48,787 nt of DNA from Sphingobium arseniciresistens (GCA_029167225.1 JARFNK010000033.1:1-48787); one strand, 5' to 3'. Shown: positions 16,594 to 28,107, counted from the stretch's first letter. Translations and numbers: made by a program. The notes: a model not told the origin generated them from the sequence alone.

Positions 16594-18030
16594 TTGCACA
16601 ACGGTATCCCTTTTCTGATGCTGATCGATGACGAGCCGGCGCAGCGCCGCCTTGCATCGGCGCTGGCCGCCCGCGCGGGGTGGCGCACGCTGTTCGCCAA
16701 TGATGGCGAGATGGCGCTGGCGATGCTCGGCACGCAGGACGGCATGCGGCTGGACGCGGTGCTGATCGACCAGTGGAGCCCGGAATATCAACCCGCAGAG
16801 CTGGTTCGCCAGATCCGCGAGCAGCGCCCTTCCCTGCCGATCCTCATCCTCACGGCGCATAACAGCGTAGCCGTGGCGGTGGATGCCATGCGCGCGGGCG
16901 CCACCGATTACCTTGCCAAGCCGATCGCGCCCGACAGGCTGCTCGCCGCCCTCAATGCGACGCTGAGCGACACGCCCGACACAGGCGAGCTTCGCCCGCT
17001 GACAGAAAAAATATCCGCGCCACTGGCGTTCGAGGAAATCGTCGGCTCCGCCCCGCAATTCCGCGCGGCCCTGGCCATCGCAGCGAAGGCCGCGCGGGCG
17101 CGGGTGCCCGTGCTGGTTGAGGGAGAAAGCGGCGTCGGCAAGGATGTGATCGCCCGCGCGATCCATAACGCCTCGCCCCGCTTCCGGCAGCAGATGGTGA
17201 CGGTGAACTGCGGCGCGATCCCCACGAACCTGGTCGAATCAGAGCTCTTCGGCCATGAGCGCGGCGCCTTCACCGGCGCCTTCGATCGCCAGGTCGGCCG
17301 CTTCGTCACCGCCGACATGGGCACCATTTTCCTCGACGAGGTCAGCGAACTGCCGCTCGACGCGCAGGTCAAGCTGCTGCGGGTGCTGCAGGATGGCGAG
17401 GTCCAGCCCATCGGCGCGCGCCGGCCCACCCATGTCGACGTGCGCGTTATCGCCGCGACCAACAAGACGCTGCTGGACGAGGTGGAGGCCGGGCGCTTCC
17501 GCGAAGACCTCTATTACCGCCTCAACGTCGTACAGCTCACGGTGCCGCCCCTGCGCGAGCGATCGGGCGACATTCCGGCCCTCTGCCGCCATCTGCTGGC
17601 CCGCATCGCCAATCAGCCGGGGCTGCGCAGCCTGGGCGTCACGGCGGAAGCGGTGACGCTGCTGATGCAGCACGACTGGCCGGGCAATGTGCGCCAGCTG
17701 CAGAACGCCCTGTTCCGTGCCGCCGTGCTGTGCGAGGGCGACGCGCTGACGCCGCAGGATTTCCCGCAGATCGCGGCGCAGATCACCACCCGCGAGAATG
17801 GCGGCGGCCGCAAGCTTACGCTGGTTTCGCACCAGCCCGAAGCCGCCGGCGTGACGCTGTTCGAGCTGGACGGCCACATCCGGCAGCTGACCGAAATCGA
17901 GGCGGACGTCATTCGCCTCGCCATCGGCCATTATCGCGGCCGCATGACGGAAGTGGCGCGGCGGCTGGGGATCGGTCGATCGACCCTGTACCGCAAGCTC
18001 GCCGAACTGGGCATCGAGAACGCGGCCTGA
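16594..18030 (+). CDS. NtrC-family sigma-54-dependent response regulator
   Basis: Activator of 478 residues with three domains. The receiver (1-120) has the acidic pair in LIDDEP, the phosphate-accepting Asp59 in VLIDQW and Lys in YLAKPI. The AAA+ domain (about 145-380) has Walker A GESGVGKD near residue 177, the sigma-54 contact GAFTGA at 224-229, and Walker B TIFLDEVSELP. The C-terminal Fis-type helix-turn-helix is MTEVARRLGIGRSTLYRKLAELG. The start is a TTG with GGGGG upstream; the next ATG would delete the first receiver strand. No partner kinase lies next to it, and its targets cannot be read here. Confidence 0.94.
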   Translation: MHNGIPFLMLIDDEPAQRRLASALAARAGWRTLFANDGEMALAMLGTQDGMRLDAVLIDQWSPEYQPAELVRQIREQRPSLPILILTAHNSVAVAVDAMRAGATDYLAKPIAPDRLLAALNATLSDTPDTGELRPLTEKISAPLAFEEIVGSAPQFRAALAIAAKAARARVPVLVEGESGVGKDVIARAIHNASPRFRQQMVTVNCGAIPTNLVESELFGHERGAFTGAFDRQVGRFVTADMGTIFLDEVSELPLDAQVKLLRVLQDGEVQPIGARRPTHVDVRVIAATNKTLLDEVEAGRFREDLYYRLNVVQLTVPPLRERSGDIPALCRHLLARIANQPGLRSLGVTAEAVTLLMQHDWPGNVRQLQNALFRAAVLCEGDALTPQDFPQIAAQITTRENGGGRKLTLVSHQPEAAGVTLFELDGHIRQLTEIEADVIRLAIGHYRGRMTEVARRLGIGRSTLYRKLAELGIENAA

Positions 18031-18211
18031 GAGGCACGCCGGTCCCTCCAGTCACGGCTTTTCCCTATTTTCCCAGGCGCGCAAGCGTCCGCTTTCGCTC
18101 GCGCCTTTGGCCATTGAGGCGAGCGATGGCGCTGCCGGCGAGGAAGGCTATCTGCTCCTATCGGCGCGCCAACCGTTGAAATCGCAGCGCGCCTATGCTT
18201 TGGCTAGGGTC

Positions 18212-18868
18212 ATGAAAGCCCCCCTCCCGCGTTTCGCCCGGCTTGCGCCATCCGCCCTGATCCTCTCCGCCCTGCTGCTGACCGGCTGTGGCCGGCAGGA
18301 GTCGGTTGATGACCTGCCCTCCGCAAATGAACTGGCGAACGCATCGCGCGCCGAACTGCTGAAGGCGGAAAAGGCCGAGAAGGACGAATTGGGCGCGGCG
18401 AGTCGCAACTATGTGAACGATACCCACGGCTTTTCGATCCTGCTGCCGGAGGGCTGGACGCGGGACACTGCCACCGGCAACGCCATGGGCGTGGAGGCGC
18501 AGGATCCCGGCGCGGGCGCCGACATCCGCGTCTTCTGGTCCGCCAATGGCGAGAACAAGGATCTGCAGCAGGTCGTCGGCGCGATGAACGAGGGATCGGA
18601 GGCCGTGGACGGCAATTTCGTCGGCCAGAACGAATATCGCGGCACCGCCAGCGACGGCGAAGGCAATAATGTCGCGGTGCGGCTGATCCGCAAGAAGGAC
18701 GGATCGCTCGTCACCGCGACGTTCGTCTATCCCGAACTGCTGAGCGAGCAATATATGCAGATCGCCGAGCAGACGCTGGATACGCTGCGTGTGTTCGAGA
18801 CCGCCGCGAGCAAGGGCACGGCGCCTGCCGCGGTCAGCCCGCCTGCATCGGAAAACGCGGCGCAATAG
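18212..18868 (+). CDS. Predicted lipoprotein with PsbP-like C-terminal domain
   Basis: A 218-residue protein with a signal peptide ending in lipobox LLLTGCG, a short charged, probably coiled segment (ASRAELLKAEKAEKDELG) and a C-terminal domain beginning NDTHGFSILLPEGW, a pattern seen in PsbP-like and stress-related lipoproteins. The frame extends upstream without a signal peptide, so I use ATG 18212. Function unknown. It lies 180 bases after the NtrC-like gene and converges on another lipoprotein gene. Confidence 0.75.
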   Translation: MKAPLPRFARLAPSALILSALLLTGCGRQESVDDLPSANELANASRAELLKAEKAEKDELGAASRNYVNDTHGFSILLPEGWTRDTATGNAMGVEAQDPGAGADIRVFWSANGENKDLQQVVGAMNEGSEAVDGNFVGQNEYRGTASDGEGNNVAVRLIRKKDGSLVTATFVYPELLSEQYMQIAEQTLDTLRVFETAASKGTAPAAVSPPASENAAQ

Positions 18869-18882
18869 GCTTCGCGTCCGGC

Positions 18883-18899
18883 GCCGGCCGACAGCCGGC
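18883..18899. terminator. Short hairpin between two convergent lipoprotein genes
   Basis: GCCGGC (18883-18888) and GCCGGC (18894-18899) form a 6-bp stem with a 5-base loop in the 40-base gap between convergent stops. There is no T-run, so termination is only suggested by position. Confidence 0.35.
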
Positions 18900-18908
18900 A
18901 CGGCCCTT

Positions 18909-19652
18909 CTACATCCCCTGGTTCGCGATCAGGTCGACCGCCGTGCCACCACCCGGCGCGGCGCTGAAGCTGATGACATAGGCCCCGTCGTTGGCGCGGC
19001 GCACGCCGCCGAGCATATGCTGCCCGTCCAGCACTTCATGGCTGGCATCATAGCCGGCGCGGCGCGCGCGGGTGTAGTAGAAGTCGATCACCGCCTGCAT
19101 CGGCACGTCGGTCACGAAGCTGACCGCGCGGATACGGCAGCCCGCGCCGTCCGCCCCCGCAGCCTCCGTCAGCCGCGCCATGGGATAGAGCGGGAAGTCC
19201 TGAGGCAGGCGCTCGGCCCATTGCATGCCATAGTCTATCTTCGCGGCGCAGCCGCCCTTGCCCGCCTTCTGCCGGTGAGCGAGCGCGCCGAGCGTCAGCG
19301 GAGCCGCATCATCGCGCGAGGGGCCTGCAGCCGGGGCGTGCATGAGTGTTCCGCCCGCCATCCTGGTCGCCGCAGCGGCGGCCGCCTTCGCATCGCCCTT
19401 CAGCACCGGCACCGCGCCATCCACCGGTTTGTCGGCAGGGCGCACCGCATTGGGGTTTGCCTGTTGCGTCAGTTGCGGATCGACCACGATCTGGTCCTCC
19501 AGCGCGCCGGTGAGCGCCGGGTCGCTCACGCCATTGGTGAGCTGCGCGTCGAGCGCCGCGAGATTATTGGCATCATCGCCGCGCCCGCACCCCGCGAGGC
19601 TCAGCGGCAGCGCGGCCAGCACCACCGCGATCGGCACCATACGCACGGCCAT
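18909..19652 (-). CDS. Predicted lipoprotein of unknown function
   Basis: A 247-residue protein with signal peptide MAVRMVPIAVVLAALPLSLA and lipobox SLAGCG. An Ala-rich, low-complexity linker (about residues 40-110) precedes a C-terminal domain with FPLYPMARLTEAAGAD and VSFVTDVPMQAVIDFYYTRARRAGY, a layout seen in periplasmic proteins of unknown function in this group. ATG 19652 with GGGGGAG upstream is the chosen start. It is convergent with the preceding lipoprotein gene. Confidence 0.78.
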   Translation of the reverse strand: MAVRMVPIAVVLAALPLSLAGCGRGDDANNLAALDAQLTNGVSDPALTGALEDQIVVDPQLTQQANPNAVRPADKPVDGAVPVLKGDAKAAAAAATRMAGGTLMHAPAAGPSRDDAAPLTLGALAHRQKAGKGGCAAKIDYGMQWAERLPQDFPLYPMARLTEAAGADGAGCRIRAVSFVTDVPMQAVIDFYYTRARRAGYDASHEVLDGQHMLGGVRRANDGAYVISFSAAPGGGTAVDLIANQGM

Positions 19653-19918
19653 GGATCGGCACTCCCCCTGCGGCCCCACCGGGCAAACTCCCATACAGCG
19701 TTGGCGCATCGGCGTTAATTTTCCGTGAGGAAACAGGGTTAACTGGCAAATTCGGCATTAACGCTATGCCGGAACGCTATACCGGTTTGCCATCGGGACA
19801 GCCTTGGAGACGGTAAGACGAGGGTCTCCTCCAGGCAGCCCCCGCCGCCGGATGCCGCCGGGACGGAGTTTTTCCGTTCCAGCTTGCGTGCGAGGTCCGC
19901 GCCGCCCATCTAGGGGCC

Positions 19919-20140
19919 ATGCTGAACATCTTCTCCGCCCTCATTGGCCTTTTCACCCTGATCCTGATGATCCCGACGGTGATCCCGCTGACGGGATGGA
20001 TCAACTGGTTCCTCGTGCCGGTCGCGCTGGTCGGCGCCTTTGTCGGCATGTTCTCCCGCAGCAATGGCGGCCGCAACTTCTGCCTGATCGTGGCCGGGCT
20101 GGGCGTACTGCGGCTGGTGCTGGGCGGCGGCTTCATATGA
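19919..20140 (+). CDS. Small two-helix membrane protein
   Basis: A 73-residue hydrophobic protein with helices near residues 5-40 and 52-72, separated by FSRSNGGRN. No known family recognised. Its TGA stop overlaps the ATG of rarD (ATGA), which supports it as a real, co-translated gene. No clear ribosome-binding site precedes its ATG. Confidence 0.72.
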   Translation: MLNIFSALIGLFTLILMIPTVIPLTGWINWFLVPVALVGAFVGMFSRSNGGRNFCLIVAGLGVLRLVLGGGFI

Positions 20141-21051
20141 GCCAGCCGGGGGGCGAGACGAAGGACCGTCAGGGAAGCGGGCTGTTCTACGGCATCGGCG
20201 CCTATCTGTGCTGGGGCCTGCTGCCGATCTACTTCAAGCAGATGCCGCATTATGGTGCGGTCGAGATCGTGGCAAACCGCATCATCTGGTCGCTGCTGTT
20301 CATGGCCGCCGTGCTCGCCGCGACCGGCGCGATGCGCGAATTTTCCCACAACCTGCGCAACCGGCAGGTGATGCTGGCGATGACGGGCAGCGCCGCGATG
20401 ATCGGCATCAACTGGCTGATCTATGTCTGGGCGATCAGCGCCGGGCACATATTGGGCGCGAGCCTTGGCTATTTCCTCAACCCGCTGGTCAATGTCGCGC
20501 TTGGCGTGGTCCTGCTCAAGGAACGGCTGCGCCCGTTGCAGAAACTGGCGATCGCCGCCGCGGCGATCGGTGTCGCGATGATGGCCGTGTCGGCGCTGGA
20601 CACGCTGTGGATCAGCCTCGTCCTGGCGGTCAGCTTCGCGGTCTACGGCTTCATCCGCAAGGTGGCACCGATCGGCCCGCGCCAGGGTCTGGCGGCCGAG
20701 ACCCTGATCCTCACGCCCTTTGCCGGCGCCTATTTGCTGTGGCTGAACGCCAATGGCACGGCGCAGTTCGGCGTGGAGGCGATGCCGAGCATCCTGCTGG
20801 TCGTGGGCGGGGCCATCACCTCCATTCCGCTGCTGCTCTTCGCGACGGCGGCGCGGCGCATGACGCTGACAGCGCTGGGCGTCCTCCAATATCTGGCGCC
20901 GACCTTGCAGTTCCTGTGCGGCGTGCTGCTGTATGACGAACATCTGAGCCATGGCCAGCTTGCCGCCTTCGCGGCGATCTGGGCCGGCCTTGCGATCTTC
21001 ACCTTCGATTCGGTCCGCAGCTTCCGGGTCCAGCGACTGGCCCCCGCCTGA
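20137..21051 (+). CDS. rarD: EamA-family transporter RarD
   Basis: A 304-residue inner-membrane permease of the drug/metabolite transporter superfamily with ten predicted helices. The N-terminus GLFYGIGAYLCWGLLPIYFK and the motif EIVANRIIWSLLF are typical of RarD, originally linked to chloramphenicol sensitivity; the substrate is unknown. The second half repeats the fold (GVLQYLAPTLQFLCGVLLYDE). It is coupled to the small upstream membrane protein and convergent with the MocR regulator. Confidence 0.9.
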   Translation: MSQPGGETKDRQGSGLFYGIGAYLCWGLLPIYFKQMPHYGAVEIVANRIIWSLLFMAAVLAATGAMREFSHNLRNRQVMLAMTGSAAMIGINWLIYVWAISAGHILGASLGYFLNPLVNVALGVVLLKERLRPLQKLAIAAAAIGVAMMAVSALDTLWISLVLAVSFAVYGFIRKVAPIGPRQGLAAETLILTPFAGAYLLWLNANGTAQFGVEAMPSILLVVGGAITSIPLLLFATAARRMTLTALGVLQYLAPTLQFLCGVLLYDEHLSHGQLAAFAAIWAGLAIFTFDSVRSFRVQRLAPA

Positions 21052-21056
21052 ACGGA

Positions 21057-22544
21057 TCAGATCACCCGATCGGCCTCCAGCGCCCAGACGCTTGAATCCA
21101 GCCCGGCCGGCGCGCGGTTTTCCAGCCGGAAGGCGGCGGCGGCGAGCCGCTCGACTGCCGGCTCGATCTGGGCGTCGGGCAGGGTGAAGGGCAGGCGCAC
21201 GAACCGTTCGAACGCGCCGTTCACGCCGAAGCGCGGGCCGGGCGCCACCAGCAGGCCCTGACTGTGCGCCATCGCCGCCAGCGCGCTCGCCTGCGGCCGG
21301 GGAAGCTCTGCCCACAGGGAAAGCCCGCCCGCAGGCAATGGCACGCGCCAGTCGGGCAGGTGCCGGGCGAGCAGCGCCACGATCCGGTCACGCCGGTCGC
21401 GCAGCATCACCCGCCGGTCCGCCCCGCCCGTCACCGTGCCATCCAGCAGCGCCGCGACCGCAAGCTGGTCGACGATCGGCGTCGCCATGTCGATGGTCGC
21501 GCGGATGCGGGCGAGCGCCGCGATCGTCTGCTCGTCCGCCCTGATCCAGCCGATGCGCAGCCCGCCCCACAGCCGCTTGCTGGCCGAGCCGATGCTAATG
21601 ACGCGGGTGCCGGTCGGATCGAAGGCGGCGACCGGCGGCGGTAGCGCGACATCCCCCAGCAGGTCGCCGTCCAGCGGCATCTCGGCCATCGTCTCGTCGA
21701 TCAGCAGCGGCGTGCGGCTGCGTTCGGCCACGTCCACCAGCGCGCGGCGCGTGGCGGCGTCCATGATCCGGCCGGTGGGATTATGGAAATCGGCAATGAT
21801 ATAGGCAAGGCGCGGCCCGGTCTGGCGAAAGCTCGCGTCGATCGCCTCGATATCCCATCCCTGGTCGGGCAGGCCGACCGGCACCGGCACGCAATTGCTC
21901 TTCTGGATGCAGAAGAGCGCGTTGTGATAGGTCGGGTGATCCACGACGATGCGGTCGCCGGGCGCCGCCATCAGCCGTAGCAGCAGCGCCAGCGCATGCT
22001 GCGCGCCGCTCGTCACCATGATCTGCGCCGAGTCGGTGGGGCAGCCGCGCCGGACATAATCGGCCGCGATCGCCTGTCGCAGCCGGGGGATGCCGATCGC
22101 TTCATAGCCATGGCCCGAGAGCCATGCCGGCAACTGCCCCAAAGCAGCCTCATAGGCATGCCACACGGTTTCAGGCGCCGGCAGCGCGGCCGCCGTCCAG
22201 TTGATGATGCCATCGCGCTCGATGGTATCCACGCCATAGGCGGGCGCATCCACCGTGCCGCCATTGGGAACACGGGTGACGCTGCCCGATCCCTGGCGGC
22301 TCTGCAGATAACCCTCGTCGCGCAGTTGGTCGAAGGCGGCGGCGACGGTCGTGCGGCTGACGCCGAGCGCCTGCGCGAGTTCCCGCTCGCCGGGGAAGCG
22401 GATGCCCAGCCCCACGCGGCCGTCCAGCACCAGCAGCTTGAGCGCGCGCGCAAGCTGGCGATAGGCCGGGTCGCCATTGCCGCTGCTGCGCCAGTTGCCG
22501 AGATGGCGGACCAGAGAGGCCGCACCGAGGGAGGAAATGCTCAT
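21057..22544 (-). CDS. MocR-family regulator (GntR helix-turn-helix + aminotransferase domain), YczR-like
   Basis: A 495-residue regulator combining an N-terminal winged helix (FPGERELAQALGVSRTTVAAAFDQLRDEGYL) with a fold-type I aminotransferase domain that binds pyridoxal phosphate; the PLP lysine is expected in VISIGSASKRLWGGLRIGW. It is divergent from a YczE-type membrane protein. The yczR-yczE pairing is known from Bacillus and actinobacteria, so this is probably a YczR-type MocR controlling that gene. The ATG at 22544 is chosen over an earlier one at 22634 because it matches the family N-terminus. The effector is unknown. Confidence 0.9.
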   Translation of the reverse strand: MSISSLGAASLVRHLGNWRSSGNGDPAYRQLARALKLLVLDGRVGLGIRFPGERELAQALGVSRTTVAAAFDQLRDEGYLQSRQGSGSVTRVPNGGTVDAPAYGVDTIERDGIINWTAAALPAPETVWHAYEAALGQLPAWLSGHGYEAIGIPRLRQAIAADYVRRGCPTDSAQIMVTSGAQHALALLLRLMAAPGDRIVVDHPTYHNALFCIQKSNCVPVPVGLPDQGWDIEAIDASFRQTGPRLAYIIADFHNPTGRIMDAATRRALVDVAERSRTPLLIDETMAEMPLDGDLLGDVALPPPVAAFDPTGTRVISIGSASKRLWGGLRIGWIRADEQTIAALARIRATIDMATPIVDQLAVAALLDGTVTGGADRRVMLRDRRDRIVALLARHLPDWRVPLPAGGLSLWAELPRPQASALAAMAHSQGLLVAPGPRFGVNGAFERFVRLPFTLPDAQIEPAVERLAAAAFRLENRAPAGLDSSVWALEADRVI

Positions 22545-22578
22545 GAGGCCACCTTTCCACAACCGGACCTTTATTTCA

Positions 22579-22601
22579 ATGCCAATCAAGATCATTGGCA
22601 T
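22579..22601. promoter_or_regulatory. Perfect inverted repeat, candidate MocR operator
   Basis: ATGCCAAT (22579-22586) and ATTGGCAT (22594-22601) with a 7-base spacer, between the divergent yczR-like and yczE-like genes and five bases before the yczE-like ATG. The centre-to-centre spacing suits a dimer binding two turns of DNA. Known MocR sites are often direct repeats, so an additional or different site is possible. Confidence 0.5.
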
Positions 22602-22605
22602 GGAC

Positions 22606-23217
22606 ATGATGTATCGCAGACTCTTCCAGCTCATATGGGGCCAAAGCCTCTATGGTTTCGCCATGGCATTGATGCTGCGCGCCAATCTGGGGCTCGACCC
22701 CTGGGACGTGCTGCATCAGGGGCTTGCGCCGCGCATGGGCCTCAGTTTCGGCATGACGGTGAACGTCATCGGCCTGCTGGTCCTGCTGCTGTGGATTCCG
22801 CTGCGCCAGCGACCGGGGATCGGCACGGTCTGCAACATCGCTCTGATCGGCACGGTCGTCGACCTCACCCTGCCCTTCATCCCGGCACCCGAAGGCTATG
22901 CCGCGCGCTTCGCCATGCTGGGCATCGGCATTATCCTGAACGGCATCGCCGGCGGCGCCTATATCGGTGCCGGCCTTGGCCCCGGCCCGCGCGACGGGCT
23001 GATGACCGGGCTGTGCCGCCGCACCGGATGGCAGGTCAAATATGTCCGCACCGCGATCGAGCTGTCAGTGCTGGTCTTGGGCTGGCTGCTCGGCGGCACG
23101 CTGGGCATCGGCACGCTGCTCTATGCGATCACCATCGGCTGGGTCGTCCACCACGCCCTGCCCTGGTTCATGATCGGCGAGCGGCCGGAAAAGCGAGTCT
23201 CCCTGCCGGCGACATGA
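22606..23217 (+). CDS. YczE/YitT-like integral membrane protein
   Basis: About 203 residues and five or six membrane helices. The conserved block MLRANLGLDPWDVLHQGLAPRMGLSFG and the glycine-rich GGAYIGAGLGPGPRDGLMTG are those of the YczE family (DUF6198), thought to be membrane proteins of unknown transport role. I start at ATG 22606 (MMYRRLFQLIWGQSLYG) because the earlier ATGs at 22579 and 22600 overlap the candidate operator. Divergent MocR regulators are its usual neighbours. Confidence 0.85.
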   Translation: MMYRRLFQLIWGQSLYGFAMALMLRANLGLDPWDVLHQGLAPRMGLSFGMTVNVIGLLVLLLWIPLRQRPGIGTVCNIALIGTVVDLTLPFIPAPEGYAARFAMLGIGIILNGIAGGAYIGAGLGPGPRDGLMTGLCRRTGWQVKYVRTAIELSVLVLGWLLGGTLGIGTLLYAITIGWVVHHALPWFMIGERPEKRVSLPAT

Positions 23218-23260
23218 GATCGCCCCTTCCCTTGGCTGATCGAATGCCTATCTGCCAGCC

Positions 23261-23767
23261 ATGACAAGCACCCTTCATGAGCTGACCGTCCCGGTCTTCA
23301 TCCGCGCCCTCGGCAATCTCTCCGCCTTCCTGAAGAAGGGGAGCGACCATGCCGACGCCCATGGCATCGCCCATAGCGAGTATCTGGAGGCCCGGCTCGC
23401 GCCCGACATGGCACCGCTGGTCGCGCAGATCCAGCGGGCGAGCGACGCGGCCAAGGGGATGATGGTCCGGCTGGGCGGCGTGCCCAACGAAGCCTTCGCG
23501 GACGAGGAAGTCAGCTTCGCCGACCTGCAAGCCCGCATCGCCCGCACCATCGCCTTTCTGGAAGCCGCACCCGCAGACGCATTGGCCGGCAAGGAAGATG
23601 CGACCGTCGTGCTGGAGACGCCCGGCCGCAGCTTCACCTTCACCGGGCTCGGCTATGTCCAGAATTTCGCCCTGCCCAACTTCTTCTTCCATGTGACGAC
23701 CGCCTATGCGCTGCTGCGGCACAAGGGCGTTCCCGTAGGCAAGATGGATTTCCTCGGCGGGATTTAA
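23261..23767 (+). CDS. DUF1993 domain-containing protein
   Basis: A 168-residue helical protein of the DinB-like DUF1993 family: TVPVFIRALGNLSAFLKKG near the N-terminus, HSEYLEARLAPDM, and a C-terminal LPNFFFHVTTAYALLRHKGVPVGKMDFLGG that is highly typical. Function unknown; the related DinB fold binds metals and thiols. It stands alone between the yczE-like gene and a convergent lipoprotein gene. Confidence 0.9.
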   Translation: MTSTLHELTVPVFIRALGNLSAFLKKGSDHADAHGIAHSEYLEARLAPDMAPLVAQIQRASDAAKGMMVRLGGVPNEAFADEEVSFADLQARIARTIAFLEAAPADALAGKEDATVVLETPGRSFTFTGLGYVQNFALPNFFFHVTTAYALLRHKGVPVGKMDFLGGI

Positions 23768-23782
23768 GGAATAGCGGGAGGT

Positions 23783-23801
23783 CGGAGCTTTCAGCGCTCC
23801 G
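23783..23801. terminator. Hairpin downstream of the DUF1993 gene
   Basis: CGGAGC (23783-23788) and GCTCCG (23796-23801) with a 7-base loop, 15 bases after the stop and followed by a pyrimidine-rich stretch. A weaker dyad GTCATC/GATGAC follows at 23822-23848. Either may separate the convergent genes. Confidence 0.4.
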
Positions 23802-23891
23802 TCGCCTTCTCATCCTCATTCGTCATCCTGAAACACGTTCATGATGACTTGTGGCTAGGACAGCCACAGCCATTTCAAATGCGATTGCGTT

Positions 23892-24443
23892 TCAACCCGC
23901 CACCAGCGCCACATAGGCGCTGGACACCCAGCCGCTGCGGCACGGCCCGCGATAGGGCCGGCGGCGCTCGACAGGGGAGGATACGCCGCAGTCGATCTCC
24001 GGCGCGGCCTGCGCGGCGGCATTGTCCGTCCCGGCGGCGTCATTGTCGAGCGACGGGGCCTGCGCCGCATCGACATCCTGCGCCACCACCACGCCCAGCC
24101 ATTTCTGGTCGATGCTGCGGGTGCAGATATGCAACCGCGCGCCATCGGGCAGGTCGACCAGCACCTTCGCATCGCCAAAGGGCGCCGCCCGCAATGCCAG
24201 CCCGTCCGCGCCGACCCGTCGCACCACGCCCAGCCCGCCGCACGCGTCAAAACGCGGGCCGTCTTCCCCGATCGTCACCGGCCGCGCGAGCGGCGCCTCC
24301 ATCCGGCTTTCGGGCACATCCTCGCGCGGGGCGCCGGCGAGCGAGCTGTTTGGCAGCTCGTCCATCACGTCCCGGCTGTCGGAACAGGCGCTGAGCGGCA
24401 GCGTTGCCAGCAGCCCGAGGGCGAGGATGAAAGCGCGATACAT
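23892..24443 (-). CDS. Predicted lipoprotein with SH3-like domain
   Basis: A 183-residue protein with signal peptide MYRAFILALGLLATLPLSAC and lipobox LSACSD. The middle part, LGVVRRVGADGLALRAAPFGDAKVLVDLPDGARLHIC, has the layout of a bacterial SH3 domain (a cell-wall or ligand-binding module), and the C-terminus (GPCRSGWVSSAYVAL) continues it. The domain is interrupted by a 40-residue Ala/Asp-rich insertion. An earlier ATG at 24461 is possible. Function unknown; divergent from gyrB. Confidence 0.72.
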   Translation of the reverse strand: MYRAFILALGLLATLPLSACSDSRDVMDELPNSSLAGAPREDVPESRMEAPLARPVTIGEDGPRFDACGGLGVVRRVGADGLALRAAPFGDAKVLVDLPDGARLHICTRSIDQKWLGVVVAQDVDAAQAPSLDNDAAGTDNAAAQAAPEIDCGVSSPVERRRPYRGPCRSGWVSSAYVALVAG

Positions 24444-24557
24444 GGCCTGCCGATAGCCCATAAGCGCAGCCCGTAGAAGGCCCCCCGGAACACCCCCAGA
24501 AACACACCAAGAAACACCCTGCGAATGTGCCACCCGGCCCGCCATGTTTCACTTTAG

Positions 24558-27077
<2,520 letters not shown>

Positions 27078-27108
27078 AGCATCGTGCCTTTTATCGGGTC
27101 ACTTTTCT

Positions 27109-27234
27109 CCGTTCGCCCTGTTGGAACGAGGCGCGTGACTCGTTCCAATGTCGAAGGGCCGTTCTTCTTTCTGTAGAAGGATGAGGCTTCGACATTTGGA
27201 AGAGTCTCTTGCCTCGTCCAAACAGCCCGAACGG
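27109..27234. repeat. Head-to-head pair of palindromic repeat elements after gyrB
   Basis: The left copy (27109-27160, CCGTTCGCCCTG...TCGAAGGGCC) has a perfect 10-bp stem TTGGAACGAG (27121-27130) / CTCGTTCCAA (27139-27148). Its reverse complement matches 13285-13336 with only a few differences. A degenerate copy in the opposite orientation follows at about 27184-27234. It may also end the gyrB transcript. Bases 27076-27085 (TAGAGCATCG) start another short motif, also found at 41336. Confidence 0.75.
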
Positions 27235-27321
27235 ATTTGATTTAAGGCGCGGCGCTCTAACCTTCATGTCTCCGGAGGGCGCGTATCATGCCGCGCCCTC
27301 CGGGATTTCGAACTTCCGCGC

Positions 27322-28107
27322 TCAGCGCTCCACCACCCGCGTATAGAGGTGCCAGCTCGCATAGCCGAGCACCGGCAATGCGATCGCCAGCCCCAGGAAG
27401 ACGGGGATGCAGGCCACCGCCAGGATGCACGCGACATACAGGCCCCAGCGGGCGATGATGAGCGGGTTTTGCGCCGTCGCCCGCAGCGATGTCTCCACCG
27501 CGTCGCTCGCATGCGCCTTCCCGTCGACCAGCATCGGGAAGGACACCACCGACACCGCCAGGGTGACGATGGCAAAGCCAAGGCCGGCCAGGTTGCCGAA
27601 AATGATCAGGCGCCAGCCCTCCGGCGTCGAGAACAGCTGCGACACGAAGCTGCCGACATCTGCCGGGGCAAGCCGGCCCATCGTGCTTTCATAGATGGTC
27701 ATCGCGACCCACATCCATGCGACGGCCAGCATGGTGAGGAAGAGGGCAAGCCCGAAGATCTGTCCCTTCGCCGGGCCGCGCAGCGGATCGAAGAAATGCG
27801 TCCAGCTGGCATCCTGCCCCTCTTCCCGGCGCTTGGCGAGGCCATAGAAGCCGATGGCGATGATCGGCCCGAGCAGCGAGAAGGCCGCGGCCATCGGGAA
27901 GATGAGCGGCACAAGGTTGCGATCGAGCGCGAAGGACGCGGCCAGCAGGGCAACGATGGGATAGATGATCCCGGCAAAGACGATATCGCCCCGCAGCGTC
28001 AGGAAATCATTCAATCCCGCGCGGAGCGCCCAGTGAAGATCGGCCACGCCGATATGGCGCAGCTTGAAGGTGCGTGTCGAAGATAGCTGTGGCGATATGG
28101 CGACCAT
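27322..28107 (-). CDS. DUF2189 integral membrane protein
   Basis: A 261-residue protein with six predicted helices. The N-terminal block VADLHWALRAGLNDFLTLRGDIVFAGIIYPIVAL and the later FGNLAGLGFAIVTLAVSVVSFPMLVDGKAHASDAVETS are the DUF2189 hallmarks, common in alphaproteobacteria. Function unknown; often found near terminal-oxidase genes, which is not the case here. It converges on gyrB. Confidence 0.9.
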   Translation of the reverse strand: MVAISPQLSSTRTFKLRHIGVADLHWALRAGLNDFLTLRGDIVFAGIIYPIVALLAASFALDRNLVPLIFPMAAAFSLLGPIIAIGFYGLAKRREEGQDASWTHFFDPLRGPAKGQIFGLALFLTMLAVAWMWVAMTIYESTMGRLAPADVGSFVSQLFSTPEGWRLIIFGNLAGLGFAIVTLAVSVVSFPMLVDGKAHASDAVETSLRATAQNPLIIARWGLYVACILAVACIPVFLGLAIALPVLGYASWHLYTRVVER

